Shown here piece by piece: positions 16,964 to 25,934 of a DNA stretch of 61,866 bases. A program made the translations under genes and the position numbers. The notes beneath the pieces are model-generated. The model saw only the letters and a list, made by a program, of their open reading frames with translations, did not search any database and was not told the DNA's origin. This DNA is from Nitrospira sp. LK70 (GTDB lineage: Bacteria > Nitrospirota > Nitrospiria > Nitrospirales > Nitrospiraceae), in NCBI GenBank assembly GCA_011090425.1, contig PHGD01000012.1, forward strand, positions 1 through 61,866, written 5' to 3'. Each line of letters starts with the position of its first letter. Position 1 is the stretch's first letter.

Positions 16964-18775
16964 ATGAATTCCCGGGTCAAGAACTTGCTTTTCTGGGTGG
17001 TGGTCGGCTTGTTCATGATTCTCCTGTTCAATCTGTTCAGTGTCCCGACTCACGCACCTGAAGAAGAAGTGATATTCAGCGATTTCATGGCCAAGCTCGA
17101 TAAGGGTGATTTTGAAAAGGTCATCATTAAAGGTAATCACATCAGCGGGGTCTTAAAAGACAAGACTCGCATTCGTACCTATTCAGCGGACTATCCTGAC
17201 CTTGTCAAAGTCCTTCGTGAAAAGGATGTTCAGATCGAGGTCAAACCACCGGATGAGAGTCCGTGGTATATCACCTTCCTCGTTACCTGGGGACCATTTA
17301 TCCTCTTCCTTGGCCTCTGGTTTTTCCTGATGCGTCAAATGCAAATTGGCGGGAACAAGGCTCTGTCCTTTGGAAAGAGTCGAGCACGTATGCTGACGGA
17401 AGAGCGAAAAAAAGTCACGTTTTCCGACGTAGCCGGTGTCGATGAGGCGAAAGAAGAAGTCCTTGAAATCATTGAATTCCTGAAAGACCCTCGGAAGTTT
17501 CAGAAGCTTGGTGGACGCATCCCCAAGGGCGTACTCGTTGTCGGCCCTCCAGGAACAGGAAAGACTTTGCTGGCCAAGGCGATTGCAGGCGAAGCAGGGG
17601 TGCCGTTCTTCAGCATCAGTGGTTCTGATTTTGTGGAGATGTTTGTCGGCGTCGGAGCTTCACGAGTGCGGGATTTGTTTGAGCAAGGGAAGAAACATGC
17701 CCCGTGCATTATTTTCATCGATGAAATTGACGCGGTCGGTCGCTTACGGGGCGCAGGCCTCGGCGGTGGTCATGACGAACGGGAGCAAACCCTCAATCAG
17801 TTGTTAGTAGAAATGGACGGTTTCGACACAACCGAAGGAGTTATATTGGTCGCTGCGACCAATCGCCCGGATGTACTCGACCCGGCTTTGCTGAGACCTG
17901 GACGCTTTGATCGGCAGGTGGTCGTGAATCGCCCGGACCTCAAAGGCCGTTCGGAAATCTTGAAAGTCCATACGAAAAAGGTTCCTGTCGCTGCGAACGT
18001 AGAGCTGGAGAAGATCGCCAGAGGGACACCCGGGTTCTCCGGCGCAGACTTGGAAAATCTCGTGAACGAAGCGGCGCTGTGGGCAGCTCGTCAGAATAAA
18101 AAGGAAGTTGAAAACATCGACTTTGAGATGGCCAAGGATAAGGTCATGATGGGTGCCGAGCGCAAGAGCATGATTCTCACCGAGGAAGAGAAACGAGTGA
18201 CGGCCTATCATGAAGCCGGCCACGCGTTGATGGCGAAGCTTCTGCCGGGAACCGATCCCGTTCACAAAGTGACAATCATTCCCAGAGGCCGGGCGCTCGG
18301 TGTAACGATGCAGCTGCCGACGGATGATCGGCACAACTATTCGAAAGAGTTTCTCTACAATACCTTGGCGATTCTTATGGGCGGACGTGTTGCCGAAGAG
18401 CTTGTATTCAAACATGTCACGACCGGAGCCGGGAACGACCTTGAACGTGCGACGGACCTTGCCCGTAAGATGGTATGCGAATGGGGTATGAGCGAGAAGT
18501 TGGGACCCCTGACCTTCGGACAGAAGGAAGATTCGGTGTTTCTCGGAAGAGACTTTGCCACTAAGCGAGACGTCAGTGATCAAGTTGCGCTTGAAATCGA
18601 CTTGGAAATCAAGCGATTCGTCACAGAAAACTATGAACGTGCTAAACGTGTGCTGACCGAGCAAATGACGAGTCTGAAGGCCTTGGCGGAGGCGCTCCTT
18701 GAAAAGGAAGTGCTCGACGCACCGGAAATTGATCAGATTCTGTTGCAATCCTCCTCTCAAACTGTTCCAGCCTAA
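16964..18775 (+). CDS. ftsH: ATP-dependent zinc metalloprotease FtsH
   Basis: 603 residues. Two membrane segments (about 8-26 and 102-122) bracket a short periplasmic domain. The AAA module has GPPGTGKT (about 193-200), the Walker B IIFIDEID, the pore loop [15 protein letters not shown] and the arginine-finger region RPGRFDR. The peptidase zinc site is HEAGH at about 416-420. It degrades unneeded membrane proteins and some cytosolic regulators. The C-terminal tail is short. It has its own probable promoter after hpt. Confidence 0.97.
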   Translation: MNSRVKNLLFWVVVGLFMILLFNLFSVPTHAPEEEVIFSDFMAKLDKGDFEKVIIKGNHISGVLKDKTRIRTYSADYPDLVKVLREKDVQIEVKPPDESPWYITFLVTWGPFILFLGLWFFLMRQMQIGGNKALSFGKSRARMLTEERKKVTFSDVAGVDEAKEEVLEIIEFLKDPRKFQKLGGRIPKGVLVVGPPGTGKTLLAKAIAGEAGVPFFSISGSDFVEMFVGVGASRVRDLFEQGKKHAPCIIFIDEIDAVGRLRGAGLGGGHDEREQTLNQLLVEMDGFDTTEGVILVAATNRPDVLDPALLRPGRFDRQVVVNRPDLKGRSEILKVHTKKVPVAANVELEKIARGTPGFSGADLENLVNEAALWAARQNKKEVENIDFEMAKDKVMMGAERKSMILTEEEKRVTAYHEAGHALMAKLLPGTDPVHKVTIIPRGRALGVTMQLPTDDRHNYSKEFLYNTLAILMGGRVAEELVFKHVTTGAGNDLERATDLARKMVCEWGMSEKLGPLTFGQKEDSVFLGRDFATKRDVSDQVALEIDLEIKRFVTENYERAKRVLTEQMTSLKALAEALLEKEVLDAPEIDQILLQSSSQTVPA

Positions 18776-18783
18776 ATATATTG

Positions 18784-18817
18784 TGCCAACGGTTCGCTGG
18801 CGTAGGAACCGTTGGCC
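18784..18817. other. 11-bp inverted repeat after ftsH (hairpin without T-run)
   Basis: GTGCCAACGGTT... more exactly arms 18784-18794 (GGCCAACGGTT-type, read as G GCCAACGGTT with one flanking G:C pair) and 18807-18817 (AACCGTTGGC plus C) around a 12-base loop, nine bases after the ftsH stop. The core arms GCCAACGGTT and AACCGTTGGC are perfect. There is no T-run, so it may be a 3'-end stabiliser or a Rho-linked stop and not an intrinsic terminator. Confidence 0.5.
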
Positions 18818-18907
18818 CATAGCGCCGTGTTCATGGGTCGCATTGCGTCTGATTCCTCCATGATGACCGAATCGACAGGTTGGATCTTCCTTTCGTCGGC
18901 AGACTAG

Positions 18908-19807
18908 TTGGGTCGAGTGTCACCACGGGCAATAACGGTACAACCTTGGTTCTCCGCCAAAGGACGCAAGATTCATGGCAAAGGGCGTCCACTCATTATG
19001 GGCGTTGTGAACGTCACGACTGATTCCTTCTATGATGGAGGGCGATATGTCGAGCCTGAAAGAGCCATCGCCCACGGACTGGAACTTCTCGAGCAGGGGG
19101 CGGACATCATCGATGTCGGGGGAGAATCGACAAGGCCTGGAGCACGTTCCTTAAGTGAACAGGAGGAATTAGCTCACGTGATCCCGGTGGTCACAGGACT
19201 GGTACATCGTGTGTCGGTCCCGATTTCGATCGATACCACCAAGTCGCGAGTGGCAGAAGTCGCCCTGGATTGCGGAGCAGCGATCATCAATGATGTGAGT
19301 GCCTTGCGGCAGGACCCTGCCATGGCGTCGGTTATTGCCTGTTCGGATGCGGGAGTCATCCTGATGCATATGCAAGGATCTCCGCAAACGATGCAACAAT
19401 CACCGCACTACTTCGATGTCGTCGGTGAAGTCGTCCAGTTTCTTGATGAGCGTCTTCAGAATGCCATCCGTGCAGGAATTGCTCGAACGAACATCATTCT
19501 TGATCCTGGCTTTGGTTTTGGCAAGTTGTTGGTCCATAATCTTAAGCTTCTTGATGGATTGTCCGCGTTAGCGGTATTGAACCGTCCAGTACTGGTCGGC
19601 TTGTCACGGAAGGCGTTTATCGGAAAAGTGGTTGGACGGCCTGTTGAACATCGAGAATGGGGGACCGCAGCGGCAGTGGCATTGGCGGTCGATCGCGGCG
19701 CTCATATCGTGCGCGTCCATGATGTCGCCATGATGATCGACGTGGTCAGGCTGGTTGCGGCGTTGAATCCGCGCTGGTCATCTTGCGGAGGGGAGCACGA
19801 TGCGTAA
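18908..19807 (+). CDS. folP: Dihydropteroate synthase
   Basis: About 299 residues from a TTG at 18908; a GTG at 18917 is another possible start, and homology begins near [14 protein letters not shown]. The two family signatures are present: [16 protein letters not shown] (about 31-46) and [14 protein letters not shown] (about 68-81), followed by ISIDTTKS and the C-terminal GLSRKAFIG. It joins p-aminobenzoate to the pterin pyrophosphate in folate synthesis. It overlaps glmM by eight bases; folP-glmM is a widely conserved pair. Confidence 0.93.
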   Translation: MGRVSPRAITVQPWFSAKGRKIHGKGRPLIMGVVNVTTDSFYDGGRYVEPERAIAHGLELLEQGADIIDVGGESTRPGARSLSEQEELAHVIPVVTGLVHRVSVPISIDTTKSRVAEVALDCGAAIINDVSALRQDPAMASVIACSDAGVILMHMQGSPQTMQQSPHYFDVVGEVVQFLDERLQNAIRAGIARTNIILDPGFGFGKLLVHNLKLLDGLSALAVLNRPVLVGLSRKAFIGKVVGRPVEHREWGTAAAVALAVDRGAHIVRVHDVAMMIDVVRLVAALNPRWSSCGGEHDA

Positions 19808-21149
19808 ACTATTTGGAACCGACGGCGTCCGAGGGGTCGCCAATCTTGATCCCATGACGAGTGAAATGGCGATGCAGCTGGGACGAGCCGCCGCACATAT
19901 CTTTATGCGACGAGCGGGTCGCCATCAGATCGTCATCGGTAAAGATACTCGTATTTCCGGATATATGCTTGAGTCTGCCTTGATGGCAGGCATCTGCTCC
20001 ATGGGGGTGGATGTACTGTTGGTCGGACCGATGCCGACACCGGCGATCGCGTTTTTGACCAGGAGCCTACGGGCGGATGCAGGCGTGGTCATTTCGGCAT
20101 CGCACAATCCTTACCAAGACAACGGGATCAAATTCTTTTCGAGCGATGGATTCAAGCTTCCGGACGAGGTGGAAGCTCGTATTGAAGAATTGATCGTCTC
20201 GGAAGAAATCAGTCATCTTCGACCAACGGCAGACCTGATCGGCAAAGCCTACCGCATCGACGATGCAGAGGGACGCTATATTGAATTTGTAAAACGGTCG
20301 TTACCGAAGGATTTGGATTTTCAGGGGATCAAGCTCGTCGTCGATTGCGCGAACGGCGCGGCATATAAGGTGGCTCCGATGGTTCTCAGAGAATTGGGCG
20401 CCACGGTTGAAGTGATCGGCAATAACCCGGACGGGATGAATATCAATGCCGGTTGCGGTGCCGTCCATCCGCAACTCCTGCAAGAGTCGGTACGCCGTTA
20501 CAATGCGGATCTTGGTATCGCCTTGGACGGCGATGCCGATCGGGCCGTCTTTGTCTGCGAACAAGGAACGGTCATCGATGGCGATCATGTGATGGCGGCT
20601 TTGGGCCTGGATCTTCATCGAAACGGGCTTCTAGCCAAGCAGACCTTGGTGGGAACCGTGATGAGCAACTTTGGACTGGAACTGTCGATGTCGAAGGTGG
20701 GCGTCAAGCTGGTTCGGACACCCGTCGGTGATCGGTATCTGCTCGAACGAATGTTGGCTGAAGGCTATACCTTCGGAGGCGAGCAATCGGGACACTTCAT
20801 ATTCCTTGATCATAACACCACCGGGGACGGCCTCATCTCGGCCCTGCAGCTGTTGTCATTGCTGAAGCGAACCAAGCAGCCATTATCCGAGCTGGCCAGG
20901 GCGATGACCGCCGTACCGCAAGTGTTGGTGAATGTGCATGTCACGAAGAAGCCGAGATTGGAATCCATTCCCGACATTGATTGCGCCATGCAAGAGAGCG
21001 AACGGCGTCTGAACGGGTGTGGGCGAATCCTCATCAGATATTCCGGGACAGAGCCGCTGTTGCGGATCATGGTGGAAGGAGAGCAGGCTACCCTGGTGAA
21101 GGAATTGGCTGAGGATCTGGCCAGGGTTGTACGAAAACATATCGGCTGA
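19800..21149 (+). CDS. glmM: Phosphoglucosamine mutase
   Basis: 449 residues, full length. It starts [20 protein letters not shown]. The phosphoserine loop is [18 protein letters not shown] (near residue 100), the metal loop DGDADRAVF near 240, the sugar loop GGEQSGH near 325 and the phosphate-binding [12 protein letters not shown] near 420. It converts glucosamine-6-phosphate to glucosamine-1-phosphate for UDP-GlcNAc, which feeds peptidoglycan and the polysaccharide locus downstream. Confidence 0.96.
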   Translation: MRKLFGTDGVRGVANLDPMTSEMAMQLGRAAAHIFMRRAGRHQIVIGKDTRISGYMLESALMAGICSMGVDVLLVGPMPTPAIAFLTRSLRADAGVVISASHNPYQDNGIKFFSSDGFKLPDEVEARIEELIVSEEISHLRPTADLIGKAYRIDDAEGRYIEFVKRSLPKDLDFQGIKLVVDCANGAAYKVAPMVLRELGATVEVIGNNPDGMNINAGCGAVHPQLLQESVRRYNADLGIALDGDADRAVFVCEQGTVIDGDHVMAALGLDLHRNGLLAKQTLVGTVMSNFGLELSMSKVGVKLVRTPVGDRYLLERMLAEGYTFGGEQSGHFIFLDHNTTGDGLISALQLLSLLKRTKQPLSELARAMTAVPQVLVNVHVTKKPRLESIPDIDCAMQESERRLNGCGRILIRYSGTEPLLRIMVEGEQATLVKELAEDLARVVRKHIG

Positions 21150-21184
21150 GCCTTCCCCCATCTCCCGGCACATGAGGGAAGCGC

Positions 21185-23704
21185 ATGCTCCCATCCCTCA
21201 CCGCAGTGTTTGTCCTCGGTCTTCTGTGTGGAGCGCAAATTTCCTTTTTCCCGTTCTCCATCATAGTCCTGTTGGCCGGGATTGCCGTTGGATTCAGCAT
21301 TCTCGAGAGAGCCTGCTATATCGACTCACCCTCCGCACTACTGCTGTATGCCGGTCTGCTCTGCGGAGTACTGTACTGGAGTCTCGCCACTCCAACGTCG
21401 GAGTCCTCCCGGCTGTCACCGCGTCCTCATGAGACTGTTCAAGCCTCGATCGTCGGTCGGATTGTGGCTCCCGTTCAGCACAGTGTGGGACGACAGGCGA
21501 TCTTAGTTCAAACAGACGACACGGATTCGGAATCGAGGCGCATACGTCTTGTGTGGCGCGACCCTGGTATCACGCTTCATCACGGTGACCGAATTTCGTT
21601 TCGGGGAAAACTCCATGGTCCACGAGGGGTGTTGAATCCGGGGGGCTTCGACTATGCTGCCTATCTGGAGCGTCAGGGCATCGACCTTCTGGCCACCGTA
21701 TCCGGTGCCCAAGCGGTGACGTTGTTGGATGCAGAGCGTCCAGTCGGGTTGTGGAGCTTGTGGAACCGGATCGATCATTGGAGGGATACGATACGTGCGG
21801 CAGCCATCAAAGCATTGAATCAACCCACACGAGGGCTATTTCTCGGCATGATCATCGGTGAACGAGGCTATCTCGAACCAGAGCTCCAAGACTGGTTCAT
21901 GGCGACCGGAACCGTGCATTTGCTCTCCATCTCCGGTTCACATCTCGGTCTCGTAGCCCTCGTGGTCTTTTGGTTGGTGAAAAGACTTGTGCTTTGGCTC
22001 CCGCCCACTCTCTTGTTGACGCTGTCACGAAGAGTCACGGCGTCGGAAATTGGAATTGTGCTCGCATGGCCTGCCGTCGCATTGTATGCCTTGCTTGCGG
22101 GGGCCGAGTTAGCGACCGTGCGATCGCTCGTGATGATCACACTGGCGATGATCGCAATGTGGTTGGGGTATGAGCGCCATCTGGGGCATGCGATGGCTGT
22201 GGCTCTCCTGGCGATCCTCTTGCACGATCCTCGTGCCATCTTTGACATTTCCTTTCAACTCTCCTTTCTGTCCGTCCTCGTGATGGTCAGAATGATCGCA
22301 CTCACGAAATCATGGAACGCCGACGCCGCGTGGGTCGATAGTCGGCTGCGAGACCGCGTCATGAACCATGCGCTCAAAGCACTGTCGATGAGCGGGGCTG
22401 TGGCTGTGGCTACTTTTCCCATGGTTGCGTTCTATTTCAATCAGGTTCCATGGATGGGAACCGTCACCAACGTGATAGCCGTCCCGTTTACCGGTATCAT
22501 CTTGGTGCCTTTAGGATTGCTAGCCGCCCTGTGGACGATTGTGACTGGGGATGAGTCTTTGATGCTAGGTTCAACGATGGAGCGATTGTTCGGGTTGATG
22601 GTTCATGGATTGCAGTGGTGTGCCCGCCTCCCAGGAGGGGAGTGGCATGTGGCAGCACCATCCATCCCAACGATCGTCCTCTTTTATTCTGGGTTACTCA
22701 TGGCAAGTTTTCAGGCGATACCGTGGCGCGTCCGAGTTGCCGGTGCCGGTTTGACGATAGTGTTAATCAGCTGGTGGCTGAGCCCTCCCGTATCGCAAGC
22801 AGACGGCGATCATTGGCGTGTCACATTCCTCGATGTCGGGCAAGGAGATAGCGCCGTGGTCGAGTTGCCGGATGGTCAGACCGTTCTGATCGACGGAGGA
22901 GCTCGATATGAACGATTTGACATGGGGAAAGATGTGATCGCACCGTTTCTGTGGAGTCGAAGCATCCACCATATTTCCCATGTCATCGGGACACACCAGC
23001 AATTGGACCACGTCGGCGGGTTGATTTGGGTACTCCGGCATATGTCGGTCGGACAGTACTGGAGTGGAAGGATAGAACGATCTGAGAAATTCGTTGAAGA
23101 TCTGAAGGCTGCCCTTCGAGATCGGCATATCGATCAACGCATCGCCGTGAATGGTCAAGACCTGTTACAGTCCGGTCAGTGCCGACTCAACATTCTCAGT
23201 CCACCGGAAACATCAGTGGTCCGTGAATCGACTCAGCCCCCTACGGGAACGCTATTGAACAATCTGTCCATCGTCTCGCGACTGCAGTGTGGAACCCATT
23301 CCATCCTTTTTGCAGCCGATATTGAAACTACCGGATTGAGGCGGTTGAACGAGCAAGGGTACCAACCGGTGACTGTCCTGAAAGTGCCTCATCACGGAGC
23401 GCGCAGCTCGCTGGATCCGGGCTGGCTTAGTCGGCTCCACCCACAGTACGCAGTCGTCTCGGTCGGCGCGACTAATCCCTATGGCCATCCGGTTGAATCG
23501 GTATTGCAAGCTTATCGAGATCAGCATATTACGGTCTTTCGCACGGACCGTGACGGAGCCATCTGGATCACAGGACGGCTTTCAACGTCGGAGTTCACGG
23601 TGAGCCGCATGCGAGATCTACTTGTGCAGCCGGTTGACTTTCTCCGTTGTCCTTGGCGTTGCGAGTATCAGAATTGGCGTCGGCTCTCACTGCAATTCTC
23701 GTAA
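21185..23704 (+). CDS. comEC: ComEC/Rec2-type DNA uptake channel protein
   Basis: 839 residues. An N-terminal DUF4131-like part with membrane helices and a small OB-type region (about 85-170) is followed by the Competence membrane domain with LLSISGSHLGLVAL (about 240-253) and many helices to about residue 520, and then a beta-lactamase-fold domain starting FLDVGQGDSAVVELPDGQ. Its metal loop reads GTHQQLDHVGG (H604): the usual H-x-[HD]-x-D-H has Gln at the second ligand position. LKVPHHGARSS and SVGATNPYGHP follow as expected. It would move single-stranded DNA across the inner membrane in transformation, with the C-domain a proposed nuclease. Confidence 0.9.
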   Translation: MLPSLTAVFVLGLLCGAQISFFPFSIIVLLAGIAVGFSILERACYIDSPSALLLYAGLLCGVLYWSLATPTSESSRLSPRPHETVQASIVGRIVAPVQHSVGRQAILVQTDDTDSESRRIRLVWRDPGITLHHGDRISFRGKLHGPRGVLNPGGFDYAAYLERQGIDLLATVSGAQAVTLLDAERPVGLWSLWNRIDHWRDTIRAAAIKALNQPTRGLFLGMIIGERGYLEPELQDWFMATGTVHLLSISGSHLGLVALVVFWLVKRLVLWLPPTLLLTLSRRVTASEIGIVLAWPAVALYALLAGAELATVRSLVMITLAMIAMWLGYERHLGHAMAVALLAILLHDPRAIFDISFQLSFLSVLVMVRMIALTKSWNADAAWVDSRLRDRVMNHALKALSMSGAVAVATFPMVAFYFNQVPWMGTVTNVIAVPFTGIILVPLGLLAALWTIVTGDESLMLGSTMERLFGLMVHGLQWCARLPGGEWHVAAPSIPTIVLFYSGLLMASFQAIPWRVRVAGAGLTIVLISWWLSPPVSQADGDHWRVTFLDVGQGDSAVVELPDGQTVLIDGGARYERFDMGKDVIAPFLWSRSIHHISHVIGTHQQLDHVGGLIWVLRHMSVGQYWSGRIERSEKFVEDLKAALRDRHIDQRIAVNGQDLLQSGQCRLNILSPPETSVVRESTQPPTGTLLNNLSIVSRLQCGTHSILFAADIETTGLRRLNEQGYQPVTVLKVPHHGARSSLDPGWLSRLHPQYAVVSVGATNPYGHPVESVLQAYRDQHITVFRTDRDGAIWITGRLSTSEFTVSRMRDLLVQPVDFLRCPWRCEYQNWRRLSLQFS

Positions 23705-23872
23705 CGACAAACATTCTTCCTCTGCTGCTTTAGCCAGCCCCATCCTCTGGGAGCGGCATCATTTCTGTACAACACCGGCAACAAATGACAGTTTTTGGCT
23801 CTCTCAGGCAGAAATGCTGGCAGAGTACAGCAGAAGTGTCAGCTTTTTCATACTGTTAACGGGATGCTAGCA

Positions 23873-23888
23873 AGGCACAGCATGTGCA
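23873..23888 (+). promoter_or_regulatory. Possible sigma-54 (RpoN) promoter of the polysaccharide locus
   Basis: AGGCACAGCATGTGCA fits TGGCAC-N5-TTGCA with the two essential dinucleotides in place: GG at 23874-23875 and GC at 23886-23887, exactly 12 apart. Start of transcription would be about 37 bases before the ribbon-helix-helix gene. The upstream 170 bases are gene-free and could hold enhancer sites; GTTAAC at 23854-23859 is a small palindrome. Confidence 0.4.
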
Positions 23889-23935
23889 GAAGTTCCATAC
23901 AGGACGAGTACTTTCCCCAATAGGGAGTCGCGACC

Positions 23936-24112
23936 ATGTCCAAGCTTGTTCGCATTGTTGTTCAACTTCCTATCGAGTTGAAGGAGCAACTGGACGCCCT
24001 CAAACAACAGGGGTACACGACGAGTGGTTTCATCCGCGCCACCTTGGAGCGAGAGCTGAATAAGCTCAACCCACGGCCGGATCCTGTCGTGAGAAGGGTT
24101 GTGAATAAGTGA
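23936..24112 (+). CDS. Small ribbon-helix-helix (CopG/Arc-type) protein
   Basis: 58 residues: a basic beta strand LVRIVVQLPIELKEQLDAL, a turn (KQQGYTT) and a second helix SGFIRATLERELNKL. This is the ribbon-helix-helix arrangement of CopG/Arc/MetJ DNA-binding proteins. GGGAG sits about eight bases before the ATG. It is the first gene behind the sigma-54-like site and lies 39 bases before the HD-GYP gene, so it may be the local transcriptional regulator of the polysaccharide locus. No toxin gene is beside it, which makes an antitoxin role less likely. Confidence 0.75.
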   Translation: MSKLVRIVVQLPIELKEQLDALKQQGYTTSGFIRATLERELNKLNPRPDPVVRRVVNK

Positions 24113-24151
24113 GGTCATGCAACATCCAGAGTTAGAGGAGTAGACACAAGG

Positions 24152-25105
24152 GTGGCACGGCTTGCTGACTTGATCCGAGAGGGGACGCCTGATTCGCAGA
24201 ATGGAGGGGCATTGTCCCCAGAGCTGGGATCCTCAGCTCTGAACAGTGATCGTTCTTGGTGCGTCTCAACAAGACAGGAACTCTGGAAGATCAGAGAGGT
24301 GGTTCGTTCAAGTAGGATCCCATCGCTCACAGGATGTACTAATCTCGTGGGCCAGTTGGTGCAGCTCCTCAATCACAGCGACGAACTCGTCAGGTGGGCC
24401 TTGAACGGCCAAACCGAGGACTACGTCTTAGACAATGCCCTCCATGTTGCAGTTTTGGCAGCCAAAGTCGGCATGGGGTTACAGTACTCCCAGCAGAACT
24501 TGGAGCGATTGGTGCTGGCAGGCCTGTTGCACGACATCGGTATGTGGACCCTTCCGGTATCGCTCGTCGAGAAAAGAGACGCCCTATCTGAGGAAGAACG
24601 AGATATCCTTCGTACTCATCCTGAACGAGGCCGCCGAATTCTCGCCGCTCAGGGTAGTGTGTTTGAATGCGTTTCGGCGATCATTGCACAAGAACATGAG
24701 CGGTGTGATGGCAGCGGATACCCATGTCGACTTAAGGACGGGCAGATTACCGAGTCTGCACTGGTCGTTGGAATGGTCGATACACTCGATGCGATGGTCA
24801 CGTTACGACCCTATCGCAAGCGCCTGACGCCCCACCAGGGGGTTCGTGAGTTGCTTCTCCACGCCAAGACGACCTTTTCCCTCCCTGTGCTGAAAGCCTT
24901 GGGTGATCAGATCACTCTCTATCCGATTGGAACCGACGTACGCCTCAATACGGGAGAACATGGAACGGTGACGAAGGTCAATTCGCGCTATCCGCTCCGG
25001 CCCGTGGTGACGATCTCAACGCTCGGTGGGGCGAGTGATGTCGATTTGTCCAGATGTCCGTCGGCGCACATTGTGGAGGCCCTGCAAGGAAGGAGCGTCC
25101 AGTAG
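24152..25105 (+). CDS. HD-GYP domain protein (probable cyclic-di-GMP phosphodiesterase)
   Basis: About 317 residues from a GTG preceded by GAGGAG. The HD-GYP core is complete: LHVAVLAAKVG, LLHDIG (H127, D128), RTHPERG, and HERCDGSGYP with GYP at 189-191. The C-terminal 70 residues, beginning VLKALGDQITLYPIGTDVRL, form a small PilZ-unlike beta tail often found in this subgroup (LYPIGT.V.L..GE.G.V). It would hydrolyse cyclic-di-GMP, the usual signal for exopolysaccharide output, which fits its place at the head of this locus. It is 11 bases from the Wza-like gene. Confidence 0.85.
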   Translation: MARLADLIREGTPDSQNGGALSPELGSSALNSDRSWCVSTRQELWKIREVVRSSRIPSLTGCTNLVGQLVQLLNHSDELVRWALNGQTEDYVLDNALHVAVLAAKVGMGLQYSQQNLERLVLAGLLHDIGMWTLPVSLVEKRDALSEEERDILRTHPERGRRILAAQGSVFECVSAIIAQEHERCDGSGYPCRLKDGQITESALVVGMVDTLDAMVTLRPYRKRLTPHQGVRELLLHAKTTFSLPVLKALGDQITLYPIGTDVRLNTGEHGTVTKVNSRYPLRPVVTISTLGGASDVDLSRCPSAHIVEALQGRSVQ

Positions 25106-25116
25106 GGAGAATCGGC

Positions 25117-25911
25117 ATGCCGAGACTTTGGAGAAAGCCTGTGGCGGTCGGGCTATTGCTGGCCGAAATCGGGTCGTTGCTGCTGACCGGTTGTCGAAAC
25201 CCCGGACAATCCACCTTGCCCCCATCCGCAGTGCCTTCAGCTCCTCATGCACTTCCACCCTTGTCGAAAGGCGATTTGTATGCGGACGAGACTGTCCCAA
25301 CTTCAGAGATACCGATCGAGGCGGGAGACACGCTGGAGGTCGTCATTCGTAGAGGAGCGGGAGAAGAAAAGTACAGCAGCTTCGTACGCGAGAACGGATC
25401 CGTGTCCGTGGGGTTTATGGAAGTCGACGTTGGAGGCGTCACGGTGGCTGAGGCCGAACGACGGGTGCAGGATGCAGCCAGGCCTTTCATGCGAGAGCCT
25501 CGTGCTCAGATCGCCCTGAAAAAAAAGCTGCTCAAGATCAAGCGCGTCTTTGTATTCGGAGACGTCAAGAAACCAGGGATGGTTCCCATGGTGAGGAATA
25601 TGACGGTTCTGCAGGCCCTTGCAGCGGTAGACAACTTCCACGAGACCGCGCTCTTGGAAGAGATTCGAGTGGTTCGAGGAGGAGATTTCACCAAGCCGCA
25701 TATTCTGACGGCGGATCTCGCGAGGGTGTTCACCTATGGCGATCTTTCGCGAAACATCACGCTCGAGGAGAATGACGTGATTTATGTTCCACGTGAGCAC
25801 CTGGGCGATGCGAAAGAAGCGGCGCTGAAGATGATGCCGATTGTTCAAGTCGCCATGATGCCGCTTTATCCGGCGCTTCTGATCCCGGCGTTCATGACGT
25901 TTAGGCCATAG
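25117..25911 (+). CDS. Polysaccharide export lipoprotein (Wza/GfcE type)
   Basis: 264 residues from the ATG at 25117, with AGGGAG upstream; an open frame extending into the previous gene is not used. The lipobox LLTGC puts the lipidated Cys at residue 26. A Pro-rich linker leads to the Poly_export domain (IEAGDTLEVVIRR...VRENGSVSVGFM) and SLBB-type repeats (KRVFVFGDVKKPGMVPM). The end is hydrophobic (MMPIVQVAMMPLYPALLIPA). It forms the outer-membrane export channel for the polymer, working with the Wzc-type protein next to it. Confidence 0.88.
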   Translation: MPRLWRKPVAVGLLLAEIGSLLLTGCRNPGQSTLPPSAVPSAPHALPPLSKGDLYADETVPTSEIPIEAGDTLEVVIRRGAGEEKYSSFVRENGSVSVGFMEVDVGGVTVAEAERRVQDAARPFMREPRAQIALKKKLLKIKRVFVFGDVKKPGMVPMVRNMTVLQALAAVDNFHETALLEEIRVVRGGDFTKPHILTADLARVFTYGDLSRNITLEENDVIYVPREHLGDAKEAALKMMPIVQVAMMPLYPALLIPAFMTFRP

Positions 25912-25934
25912 TTCGATGGTTGGAGACGAGGCGC

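Noticed and set aside
17804..18820. 338-codon reverse frame opposite ftsH
   Set aside because: Antisense shadow of a highly conserved gene, with no motif.
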